Shown here piece after piece: positions 57,001 through 64,000 of a stretch of 64,000 nt of DNA; position 1 is the first letter of the stretch, and each line of letters starts with the position of its first letter. The notes beneath the pieces were generated by a model. It did not search any database. It was not told where the DNA came from and was given only the letters and a program-made list of their open reading frames with translations. Origin of the DNA: Macrosoma leucophasiata (taxonomy: Eukaryota > Arthropoda > Insecta > Lepidoptera > Hedylidae). The translations under genes and the position numbers were made by a program. The stretch spans positions 18,864,001 to 18,928,000 of the forward strand of contig JAWQUS010000007.1 in NCBI GenBank assembly GCA_036365455.1. Direction: 5' to 3'.

Positions 57001-58105
57001 ATGTTCAGTCATTTCTGCAATACATTCTGGTAAGAGTTTTGTACTGTCACTATGAGATACATTTTCAAGACAGAGTAAAATTTGTGCAAGACGGACATCC
57101 CTATCATCCACAACACCTTTCCTACAGTGATATTTTCTGATATCTTCCTTACAAGACTTCACTAAGCTTTTACTCAATTTGTAATTCATAACCATATTAC
57201 GTTGAACATAAAATAATTGATCTTGACATCGCTTAGTCATGCCTGAAAGAAATTATACAGAAGAAAATTAATTTAATACAGAATACATTTTAATGATTTA
57301 CTCACTGATGAGTAAGAAGTAGTTAGGATTAAATAGTATTACCATTTTCATACTTATGTCGGACAAGACATTTGTACATTAATAATGACCCTGGCACTTC
57401 ATCAGGACAAAAATCTTTTTGTTCTAAATTACAAGCTGCAAACACAAGCTTGTCCAACTGTAATGTGCTGTATTTAATTTCATTCAGCATAGACATTTCA
57501 CCTTGACATTCAGGGCGGAGATTTTGGTCATGATTTTGAAGGCATTTCAGTGTCTGTGTTTGTGAAAGACTTCTTGGGTCGGGTGGGATTCTGCCACAAT
57601 TATTCGCTTCAATGTCATCTAAACAGTTTTTCAAAAAGTTGCCTGTGATCTGCCAATCATTAAAAATCAATGATTCTATCTTATTTATCATTCTTATACA
57701 TGGTTTTTCTTTGACACCAGGTTTCCTTTTTAATATGCAGTCAATACTGGTTGTTGTAGGATTCAAACAATCCATAATAACAGGCTCATCTTGGCATGGT
57801 CCCTTAATTTTATATTCCACAAAAGCATTGTCCAACAACTCTGCTAGATGTGACCATACTTTGTGCTGACATATAAATGTTGCTTGAGTTTTATTACTAT
57901 GAATTGTATCTAAAGCACATGTTAATACTGCAAGATCATCGTTTAAATGTGAACATTGTTTATCAAATAATGCACATCCAGATAAATCGACTGCATATTT
58001 TTCTCGGGGGAATTTTAAACTGTCAATTACTTGTGCCGTTTTCACGTTGTTTAGATGGCCACAGATCAAAATGCATATTGTCCACAATAACAGTGTATTA
58101 AACAT
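51067..58105 (-). CDS. GLG1: Golgi apparatus protein 1 (GLG1 / ESL-1 / CFR-1), seven exons
   Basis: Type I membrane sialoglycoprotein of the Golgi; relatives bind FGFs, E-selectin and TGF-beta precursors. Exons on the minus strand: 58105-57343, 57242-55546, 54345-54198, 52608-52382, 51668-51485, 51410-51304, 51231-51067. All phases agree; 1096 residues (human about 1180). An open frame extends 21 nt further upstream but only through a TTG; the first ATG is at 58105. A signal peptide (MFNTLLLWTICILICGHLNN) is followed by many GLG1 cysteine-rich repeats of about 60 residues (for example RLSPELMQNCANDISVLCRG, DPDLKDACKKDLQEYC). The last exon has one membrane segment (FLVVFMSVIGLIFIFGLYC) and a basic tail RMTKRAMYIKRK. 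Introns 2-4 are full of repeats. Divergent from TMEM18. Confidence 0.97.
51790..51960 (+). mobile_element. LINE 3'-end fragment in GLG1 intron 4
   Basis: Diverged copy of the 3' end of the Jockey/CR1-type LINE (23095, 47200) in plus orientation: GAATATGGGTTCTTCAAAAC, GTTACAAATGTTCATAGGCG, GGTGGCCCATCTGC. Confidence 0.75.
53460..53656 (+). mobile_element. Single-unit tRNA-like retroposon in GLG1 intron 3
   Basis: One unit: body CATAGTTGGTAATAGATGGC and ACCATAAAGCAATGCAATAG, core at 53551-53624, then a TTTTTCTTTCCATTTTTC tail and a short A-rich end. It lacks the inverted or tandem partner seen elsewhere and so defines the basic unit. Confidence 0.8.
53551..53624 (+). repeat. tRNA-like core of retroposon, copy 7
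   Basis: Full 74-nt core on the plus strand: acceptor ACTTCAG/CTGAAGT, D stem GCTC/GAGC, anticodon stem GCTGG/CCAGT with 9-nt loop ACTAGATTC, T stem GCGAG/CTCGC. Confidence 0.75.
53820..54105 (+). mobile_element. LINE/SINE 3' end in GLG1 intron 3
   Basis: Ends with the familiar GGAAGGCTTTGTCCAGCAGT and GTCTTTCGGCTG followed by GATGATAATGATGA, the 3' signature of RTE-like lepidopteran elements. Fragments of the same family lie at 36350 (minus) and 43020. Confidence 0.7.
54395..54862 (-). repeat. SINE-like repeat family A interrupted by a family B SINE (GLG1 intron 2)
   Basis: Family A in reverse orientation: 3' block at 54395-54478, then a gap, then the rest at 54656-54862 ending with GAGCTGGAGCTCTACCA. 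The gap is a tRNA-derived SINE B copy. Confidence 0.7.
54500..54655 (-). repeat. tRNA-derived SINE family B nested in family A
   Basis: Reverse of the 37690 copy: AAACCTGTGTCGTGGATGC, CAACACACACACAAACACAC, CCATACAAATATTTGT, GTGCAGGGATCGAAC (B box complement). Confidence 0.65.
54941..55067. mobile_element. MITE-like element with GCACCAA ends (GLG1 intron 2)
   Basis: GCACCAA at 54941-54947 and TTGGTGC at 55061-55067, with an internal perfect 11-bp inverted pair TTCTCTAACTT (55021) / AAGTTAGAGAA (55046). Related GCACCAAGATATTTG sequence occurs near 63115. Confidence 0.5.
55085..55420 (-). repeat. Interspersed repeat with GATCACAAGCGATCTACTCG end
   Basis: GC-rich non-coding block; the reverse complement contains GATCACAAGCGATCTACTCG and TAAGAATTACGGGCGCGGTC, sequences I associate with a common moth repeat. 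Class not assigned. Confidence 0.5.
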
Positions 58106-58557
58106 ATTGTTACGCCGGCTTAGCAAACTAAACTTAAGTCGATCTTCACAAACATTGAAAATTACCAGTATGTTACACTGGGTTTAACATAAGACTTGAT
58201 ATCACATCACTTATTCATGATATGAATCACAAAAAAATATAATGTCGCACCAAGCACTACGCAATACGTATTTTCAATTTATCCTAACATAAATGCATGA
58301 TGTGTTTTAGAATTATTTAGAAATATTGGAAAGAAAAATAAACTATCAATATTTGTAAGACAACAAATTGTCATAATTCAATAATTGTCAAATTGTCATT
58401 TGTCAATTTTTTGTTTATAAATTGTTTTACGGCATGGATTAAAGTCTTTTGCAGCCAATTATTGCAGAGACAAGGACAGAGTTACGTTGAATCATTCTCT
58501 TCCGAGACCGAATTAATTAGGAATTTTTTTTTAAAGATTAATGGAAAGAAAAATTTG

Positions 58558-58631
58558 ACTTCAGGCGAGACTCGAACTCGCGGCCTACTGGGAATCTAGT
58601 CCAGCCGCTCTTCCAATTGAGCTACTGAAGT
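58558..58631 (-). repeat. tRNA-like core of retroposon, copy 8
   Basis: Full 74-nt core, perfect arms. Its acceptor 5' end coincides with the TSD of the 157-bp insertion. Confidence 0.75.
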
Positions 58632-58633
58632 TC

Positions 58634-58790
58634 AAGTCAAAATAATATTTGTTTGTAAATATTTGTTTGTAACCGATAGAAATGTTAATAATTGTATACT
58701 CATCATGTTTTTTGTTTTACATGTTAGAAGTTTTTTCTCAGTAAGTGAATTGATGTCATTCTTTTGAGAAAATAAAAGTTCTTAAACCAC
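58634..58790. mobile_element. 157-bp insertion with 7-bp TSD inside the tRNA-like retroposon
   Basis: GAAGTTC occurs at 58627-58633 and 58791-58797; removing the segment with one copy restores the normal core-to-body junction seen in the other units. AT-rich, no inverted termini, no A tail, class unknown. Confidence 0.75.
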
Positions 58791-58994
58791 GAAGTTCTGC
58801 CCGATTTGTCCAATCTTTCCTTCACATTTATTGCATTGCTTTATGGTAGCAGTAGCGCCATCTATTGCCAACTATGCTAGTTAGGCAACCGATATAATAG
58901 ATTTTACTTTAGTCTCATAGGGCAATAGATGGCGCTACTGCTACCATAAAGCAATGCAATAAATGTAAAGGAAAGATTTGACAAATCGGGCAGG

Positions 58995-59068
58995 ACTTCA
59001 GTAGCTCAATTGGAAGAGCGGCTGGACTAGATTCCCAGTAGGCCGCGAGTTCTAGTCTCACCTGAAGT
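58995..59068 (+). repeat. tRNA-like core of retroposon, copy 9
   Basis: Full 74-nt core on the plus strand; the T arm carries two changes (TTCTAGT loop, CTCAC stem), weakening the B box. Confidence 0.75.
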
Positions 59069-59336
59069 CAATTTTTTCTTTCCATTACTCCTTAAAAAAT
59101 ATTTCAAAAGCATGTGTTAATGCGAAATAATATAAAACATTCATTCAGAATGCTGATTGGATTATAAAATGTAAAGATTTTAATTTTCTAAACATGCCCA
59201 TTCTGTGGATTCTGTTGTCATGTCAATCAAGTCATTCATATGTCATTTGTCATTGATTTTTCCAATTTTCGGGATTTTGTTCACAGTTGTGGTTTTTTTC
59301 TAAGTTATTTCGAACCGGTCTAATTACTAATTACTA

Positions 59337-61721
59337 ATGGAAGGTTTTATTGAAGTTAATGAAATATCGGATTTTGTCTCATATATTCGTAGTGTAAGTA
59401 TCAGTTCATATCTTGTTTTATTTTTTCAAATTAATCATTACATTAATCCTAGTAAATTCAAAATATGTTGTTTTTGTATTATATTTATGTATAATTTAAT
59501 ATTATCAGTCCTAAACATTTCTAAAAAAATATAATAAATTCGCCAAACAGTTTACGGTGGTAAACTATGTTCGTAGAAAAGTTTACCGTGAACAACATTG
59601 GTCAAGGTTCTAATATTAATTTGGTATATCTACATGTAACTGCATAATTACGTGATAAGCCTACTGGAAACTATTAGACTTTTAAGCCAAGTTATACCAA
59701 ACAAAAATAAAATACAACCCTGTGCCAACTGATAGATGTACTTGGCTAAGGATTATGGATTTTTAGGGACCTATACATAAAATAAATAAAGAAATAATGT
59801 AATAAATGGTCTCAACAGTAGCATTGCATGTGCACTAAGATCTTTCTTGTATGTCCTCTATACCTCTGTGTGAAGTATACATTGAAATACCCACAATTCA
59901 CCAATTATGTTTTATCAGATGTAATATTATTATATAATGAGCCTATTGACACCTCTAGGCACATTACCATATTCCAATTGTGGCACTGGGAAAATTCTTG
60001 AAAATAGAAAAATCCCAATAGCGATTTCTCCACAACCCAAGGACCAAAGCTTAGGGATAGTTGCCTGCTATCGCTATACTCTGAGGTAGTTATATAGTAT
60101 CTAAGTAGATTAATTGTACTGGTGTTAGAGCTGCAGTGCTAGATCTCGCAGGCCTAGGCACCACATTACCTTATCCACTTGCTGCTAAATGGTAGTGTTC
60201 AGCACCATTGTGTTCCAGTGGTAATGTTTTATTTATTATAGCCTTTATATTCTGAATTTTTGTTGTAGATTTCTAGGTTATAGTATATCTCTTAATTCAG
60301 TATGCCTCCTGGCAAAGGCCTCCTCTAGCTTTTTCCACTGGGATCTATCACGAGCCACTCGTTTCCAGTTTGGACCCGCTGTGAGCTTTAATTCATCCTC
60401 CCATCTTCTTAATTGTTTACCTCTGGTTCTTTTGGTATTTCTGGGGTACCAGTCTGTGATGATTTTCCTCCATTTTTCTTGTTTCTCCCTCAACATGTGT
60501 CCTGTGCATCTCCACTTAAGCTGGTCAATTTGGGTTAGAATATCTGTCACTTTTGCCTTAGCCCTTAGTTGTTCATTTCTTACTTTGTTCTTTTTGTGTG
60601 TTCTTGTCATGCTTTGTTCCATGGATCTTTGGCAGTATTCAAGTTTGTTTCTGAGTTGCTTTGTAAGTGCCCATGTCTCACATCCGTAAGTTAAACAAGG
60701 GAAGATACATGTGTTGAACACCTTCCTTTTTATAGACACACTTAAATCCTTCGACTTCATAACTTCCTTAAGTGACCAATATTTTCTCCATCCGCTAGCT
60801 ATTCTAGAGTTAATTTCTTTGGTTGTTTGGTCTTCAAAGGATATTATCTGGCCTAGATAGGAGTACTCGTTGACATATTCTAATGAGTGACCATCTACTA
60901 TTATTTCTATCTCATTTGAGTTTGTTAGTAGTTTTGTTTTTGATGTGTTCATTGTTAGGCCAACTTTGTGACTTTCACTACTTAATGACTGAATCATTGT
61001 TTCAAGATTGTACATATTTTCTTCAAACAAAACTATGTCATCCGCAAAATCTGAGGTGGTTTAATTTTCTGCCATTAATATTGAGACCCATGTTCATCCA
61101 ATCCAGCTTTCTGAAGATGTTTTCCAGTACTGCAGAAAATAGCTTAGGTGACAATGGGTCACCTTGTCTCACACCTCTTCTAATGGCGAATTCAGGTCCC
61201 AGGGTTTCCAGCTGTATCTTTGCCTTGCTGTTTTTGTATATAATCCTGATTATGTTGATGTAGGATTCTGGGATTCCTTGGGATGTTAGACTTTTCCAAA
61301 TAGCAGTGTGACTAATGGTGTCAAAAGCTTTATTGAAATCTATGAAGGCCACCAGTGGTAATGTACCACCCTTTAATTTCTGGCACAAAGACAATAGGCC
61401 TCAGGAGTGGCAATGCATCTACATTGAAATCTGTGGTTTCATGTTCATAGACGAAAGTATTACTTGCCATCAATGTGAACTGTGTGCTTGTTTTCCACTT
61501 CATGACATAAAAAAACATATTTCAAAATACATTTTCACAAAAAAAATTGTTTCAGAAAAAAAAACTTGTTTGTTTGAGATTTAATCCATAATTTAAATTT
61601 CAGATTGAATGGCGGGACCCTTGGCTCATAGCTCTTCTATCATTCCATGTTTTGGTAACATTCACATGTTTTTCAACCAGAAATTATGGGAACTTCCAAG
61701 TTATACTTTTCATTACACTAT
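59337..61721 (+). CDS. TMEM18: Transmembrane protein 18 (TMEM18), first two exons; gene continues past window
   Basis: Small multi-pass protein of the nuclear envelope/ER. Exon 1 59337-59393 (MEGFIEVNEISDFVSYIRS) ends in phase 0 at a GTAAGT donor. Exon 2 61604-61721 (acceptor TTTCAG, donor GTAAGT) encodes IEWRDPWLIALLSFHVLVTF ... STRNYGNFQVILFITL, matching the conserved W..PWL and first membrane segment of the family, and ends in phase 1. The next exon, which should encode the CAEYIN-type motif, was not found before 64000, so the model is partial. Intron 1 carries a family A repeat split by a LINE with a 13-bp TSD. Confidence 0.85.
60117..61515 (+). repeat. SINE-like repeat family A split by a LINE insertion (TMEM18 intron 1)
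   Basis: The 5' block lies at 60117-60227 (CTCGCAGGCCTAGGCACCAC, GTAGTGTTCAGCACC) and the 3' block at 61352-61515 (TTTCTGGCACAAAGACAATA, then CACTTCATGACAT and an A-run). CCAGTGGTAATGT is present at both junctions. Confidence 0.85.
60228..61351 (-). mobile_element. 5'-truncated LINE with 13-bp TSD nested in a family A repeat
   Basis: Minus-strand RT: VAFIDFNKAFDTISH, RRGVRQGDPLSPKLFSAVLE (61038-61394 frame). After a 1-nt frame change near 61045 come the catalytic FADDIVLFEEN and YVNEYSYLGQIIS, LTYGCETWALTKQL, RWEDELKLTAGPNWKRVA. The C-terminal half reads uninterrupted to its stop at 60278. The insertion is bracketed by CCAGTGGTAATGT at 60215-60227 and 61352-61364; the 3' end is A-rich (AATAAATAAAA on the minus strand). 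An AP-endonuclease-class LINE, probably RTE/CR1-like; clade not certain. Confidence 0.93.
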
Positions 61722-62464
61722 GTAAGTATGTTTGTATTTCATTTATACACATAATTATGTATTTTATTTAAAACAGGTTGTAGTGCAATACATTTTTTGC
61801 ATTCTAAAATTATTCGTTCAATTCAGTGAAGCACTATCAGGTTTAAGGCCTACAAAAGTCGGAGTCCCTCAAGCAGGCATTAAATCCCTCAGGCCACCAA
61901 AATATGACAATTGATTTTTTATTGTTCTCGGACCCTATCGGGTCTATTGTGGCTTCAGGGATACTGAACATAACTGAATCAAAAACTAGTTGTAATTAAG
62001 TTTTAGGGGCAATCATACCTCCACGAAGGTGAATCAGTAGAAACATATGGTATTATCTACTTTTACTTGAAGCATCTCAATCGTCCCATTTTTGAGCCTT
62101 CATTATTTTGGACGGAATTCTGAAATGCATAATTTAAAGTCAAAATTCTCAACCTACGATATCATACGAGCTCATTTAAAATGCTATCTCATATATGTAT
62201 CTTCACTCCAAGTCCTTCGCGTGGGAGGAGTCCCAATTGTCTCAGTCCAAGTTTTTAAATGTATAGCTTGAATTGAGGTCACTCATTTTAGCCGGTAGTT
62301 AATAATAATTGAAACATATAAAGTTTGTTTGGGTTTATGTGATATCCTCATTACTTTTTATACTGATAGATGTTGATGTTGAATAAGTGCTCTAAAAATG
62401 CCTTATGATACTTTCACTTGAAATTAATGTGTATTACCTGCATCTGTATGGTATTGTTACAATA
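61722..62464. other. TMEM18 intron 2, no recognised feature
   Basis: AT-rich sequence downstream of the exon 2 donor; no further exon or repeat was recognised. Confidence 0.5.
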
Positions 62465-62635
62465 TACAGCCAAGTAATTTCCGCCACAGAATAATTATAA
62501 CAACTTAGACTTCAAGAATGGCAACACATATTAATATTGTAATCTCTGTGTCTTATGTAGATTTTTATTAGATTATGTATAGGCTACAGTATTCACTTAC
62601 TTACTTGTTTTTGCCACTTCATTACATGTGCATGT
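62465..62635 (+). repeat. Diverged SINE-like repeat family A
   Basis: AAGTAATTTCCGCCACAGAA, then TAGGCTACAGTATTCACTTA and TGCCACTTCATTACATGT in family order. Confidence 0.6.
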
Positions 62636-63977
62636 CAAAAGGGTCAAGAGTCGCTGTTTTACATTTCTATGATATATCTGTAGTATTTCCATTGTTTTGT
62701 TATTGCATATTCATTGATGTTAGTATTCAAAGTTTTGCTAATGTTTAGTTGGAGAACTCTCTGCTTTACGAAATCAATCAAATGTAGCTTTTATTACCTT
62801 TGCAATAAGGTGCTCGGTCAAACAGTTCCCTGATAATAAATACCAACATTAAACAATTGTTTTATGTTAATGTTTAATGACGTGATTATCCTCCAAAACT
62901 GACAGAATATAATGTTAATTTTGTTTCTTTAAAATTACATATTTTGGTGACTTAGTAACACAGCAGGAGGTGTTGAGTATTGTTTTACCTTGAAAATGTA
63001 AAAATGTTTTTTTCCAGATTGTTGTTGATTTACTTTTAGTTAGGTTATTATGTCATTCATTGTAGGTATGTTAAATGTGATGGTTTACAGACATTCATGA
63101 TACTTGCTGGTTTGCACCAAGATATTTGCTTAAGTTAAAGTTATTGGAACATTTCACATTGTTTAACTTTAACATAATTCAATTGTCCACTCTTATCCAA
63201 GGCTTGAGACCAACGGTGCGTGAGACAGACTAGAAGATGACCAAGCAGATCTACCATGCTTAAGGTGCCACTGTAACCAAGCGGCCAGTTCCCTGGTAGT
63301 TCTATCTCTTGTATTGTAGTTGCTCTTGAATATGTTGCTGAATATCTACAATAAAATTAAATATCAAACCCGAGTACCTACTTCTCTGGCGCTTCGACTA
63401 TTCGTTTTTTAATATCAAATAAGAATACATTTCACTTGTAGGTACTTTCTTAAGTAGGTTAAACGAATTTAACTCCTCCTAACGTACTTCAGTAGTGGAA
63501 GCAGCCCATTCCAGCTAGGCTAGGGTTTTGATTTCGATCCCCGAACAGTGTTATTACGATTTTTTCAATTTTCTGTATCTGTTTCCCCATACCACCATTG
63601 GCGTTTAGCAAACGGTGCTCGGAGATGTTGCTATACGGCTAGACTCGTCATATAAGACGTAGGTACTTATCTACTTGGCGAATCTTAGTTGTTTGAATGC
63701 ATGCATTTACCTCTGCCTACCCCTTCGAAGACTAGGCGTGAAGTTTACGTTTTGTTAGCAATAAATAGATTATCTTAATGCGATACGGTGGTGCCTGGCG
63801 GTGCTCTTGGACTAGTAAAAACCAGATCATAGAAACAAACTACACTGCATAATAAAAATCAATACTGCCGGTATCCGCAATGGTGAACCAAGTAATCCAA
63901 TTTAAAAGTAACCATATTTGACTTATACAAGGTGCAGCCGGAAACGTGCAACAATATTAGGAGGTGTTCATCTATAT
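62636..63977. other. Non-coding stretch with short repeat relics
   Basis: Holds a CAGGGAAC-type terminus (AACAGTTCCCTGAT near 62825-62838), a GCACCAAGATATTTGC relic near 63115 and a SINE-like B-box string GATTTCGATCCCCG near 63529. No gene was found; the missing TMEM18 exons were not seen. Confidence 0.45.
63185..63262 (-). mobile_element. Short LINE RT fragment
   Basis: Matches 24300-24375 of the Jockey/CR1-type LINE (CCACTCTTATCCAAGGC, CGGTGCGTGAGACAGACTAG, CAGATCTACCATGC); the segment between the RT motifs AGDLLV and LDIAKAFD. Confidence 0.7.
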
Positions 63978-64000
63978 CAGAGGTTCCCAAACTATTTTCT
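63978..64000. mobile_element. Left terminus of a hAT-type element, cut by window end
   Basis: CAGAGGTTCCCAAACTATTT is the characteristic hAT (Charlie-like) terminal inverted repeat form CAGNGGTTCCCAA. Only 23 bp are visible. Confidence 0.55.

Larger units (their letters stand above)
58524..59126. mobile_element. Palindromic tRNA-like retroposon between GLG1 and TMEM18
   Basis: Two complete tRNA-like cores face each other (58558-58631 minus, 58995-59068 plus). Their bodies are also inverted around a centre near 58890-58925 (GCGCCATCTATTGCC on the left, GGCAATAGATGGCGC on the right). The left core is separated from its body by a 157-bp insertion with a 7-bp TSD (58634-58790). The right side ends with the full tail CATGTGTTAATGCGAAATA. 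It lies in the 1.2-kb gap between two divergent promoters. Confidence 0.85.

Noticed and set aside
58106..58126. GLG1 start seven codons further upstream
   Set aside because: The upstream extension begins at TTG; the first ATG is at 58105 and is followed directly by a signal peptide.
63001..63080. Third exon of TMEM18
   Set aside because: An acceptor-like TTTTTTCCAG precedes an open stretch, but the translation shows none of the conserved TMEM18 residues expected after exon 2.

Overview
The window is nuclear DNA from an insect, almost certainly a moth or butterfly. The evidence is the short GT-AG introns in AT-rich sequence, a chitin-binding RR-2 cuticular protein gene, and a dense load of repeat types typical of Lepidoptera: DD34D mariner, a Penelope-like element, AP-endonuclease LINEs, tRNA-related SINEs and small foldback elements. 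Species cannot be named from sequence alone. There are no rRNA genes, no CRISPR and nothing operon-like.

Layout. 1-12.9 kb is mostly non-coding: a truncated dead mariner at the left edge, a block rich in TAATTA motifs (3.7-5.1 kb), one probable terminal coding exon of an unidentified gene (7973-8185) with a long AT-rich 3' flank, and a 666-bp DNA transposon with an 8-bp target-site duplication (TSD). 12.9-32.1 kb is transposon-dominated, with one more homeodomain-motif-rich block near 28.6-29.0 kb. 32.5-35.2 kb is a complete three-exon cuticular protein gene.

36.8-61.7 kb holds four housekeeping genes whose exons I assembled by splice phase. ATP13A1 (minus, 10 exons, P5A-ATPase of the ER membrane) faces away from PRIM2 (plus, 2 exons, large subunit of DNA primase with all four Fe-S cysteines). 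PRIM2 converges on GLG1 (minus, 7 exons, Golgi cysteine-rich sialoglycoprotein) with only 56 bp between the stop codons. GLG1 is divergent from TMEM18 (plus, first two exons; the rest lies beyond the window). Their introns are packed with repeats.

The most unusual structure is a retroposon family built around a 74-nt tRNA-like cloverleaf with intact pol III A and B boxes but a 9-nt anticodon loop. Nine full tRNA-like copies lie in the window, in head-to-tail tandem (about 306-bp period), inverted (palindromic) and single arrangements. Two composite copies are flanked by perfect 12- and 13-bp TSDs. Other notable features are four hairpins with perfect or near-perfect arms (up to 52 bp) and short spacers, and several nested insertions whose TSDs let the order of events be read.
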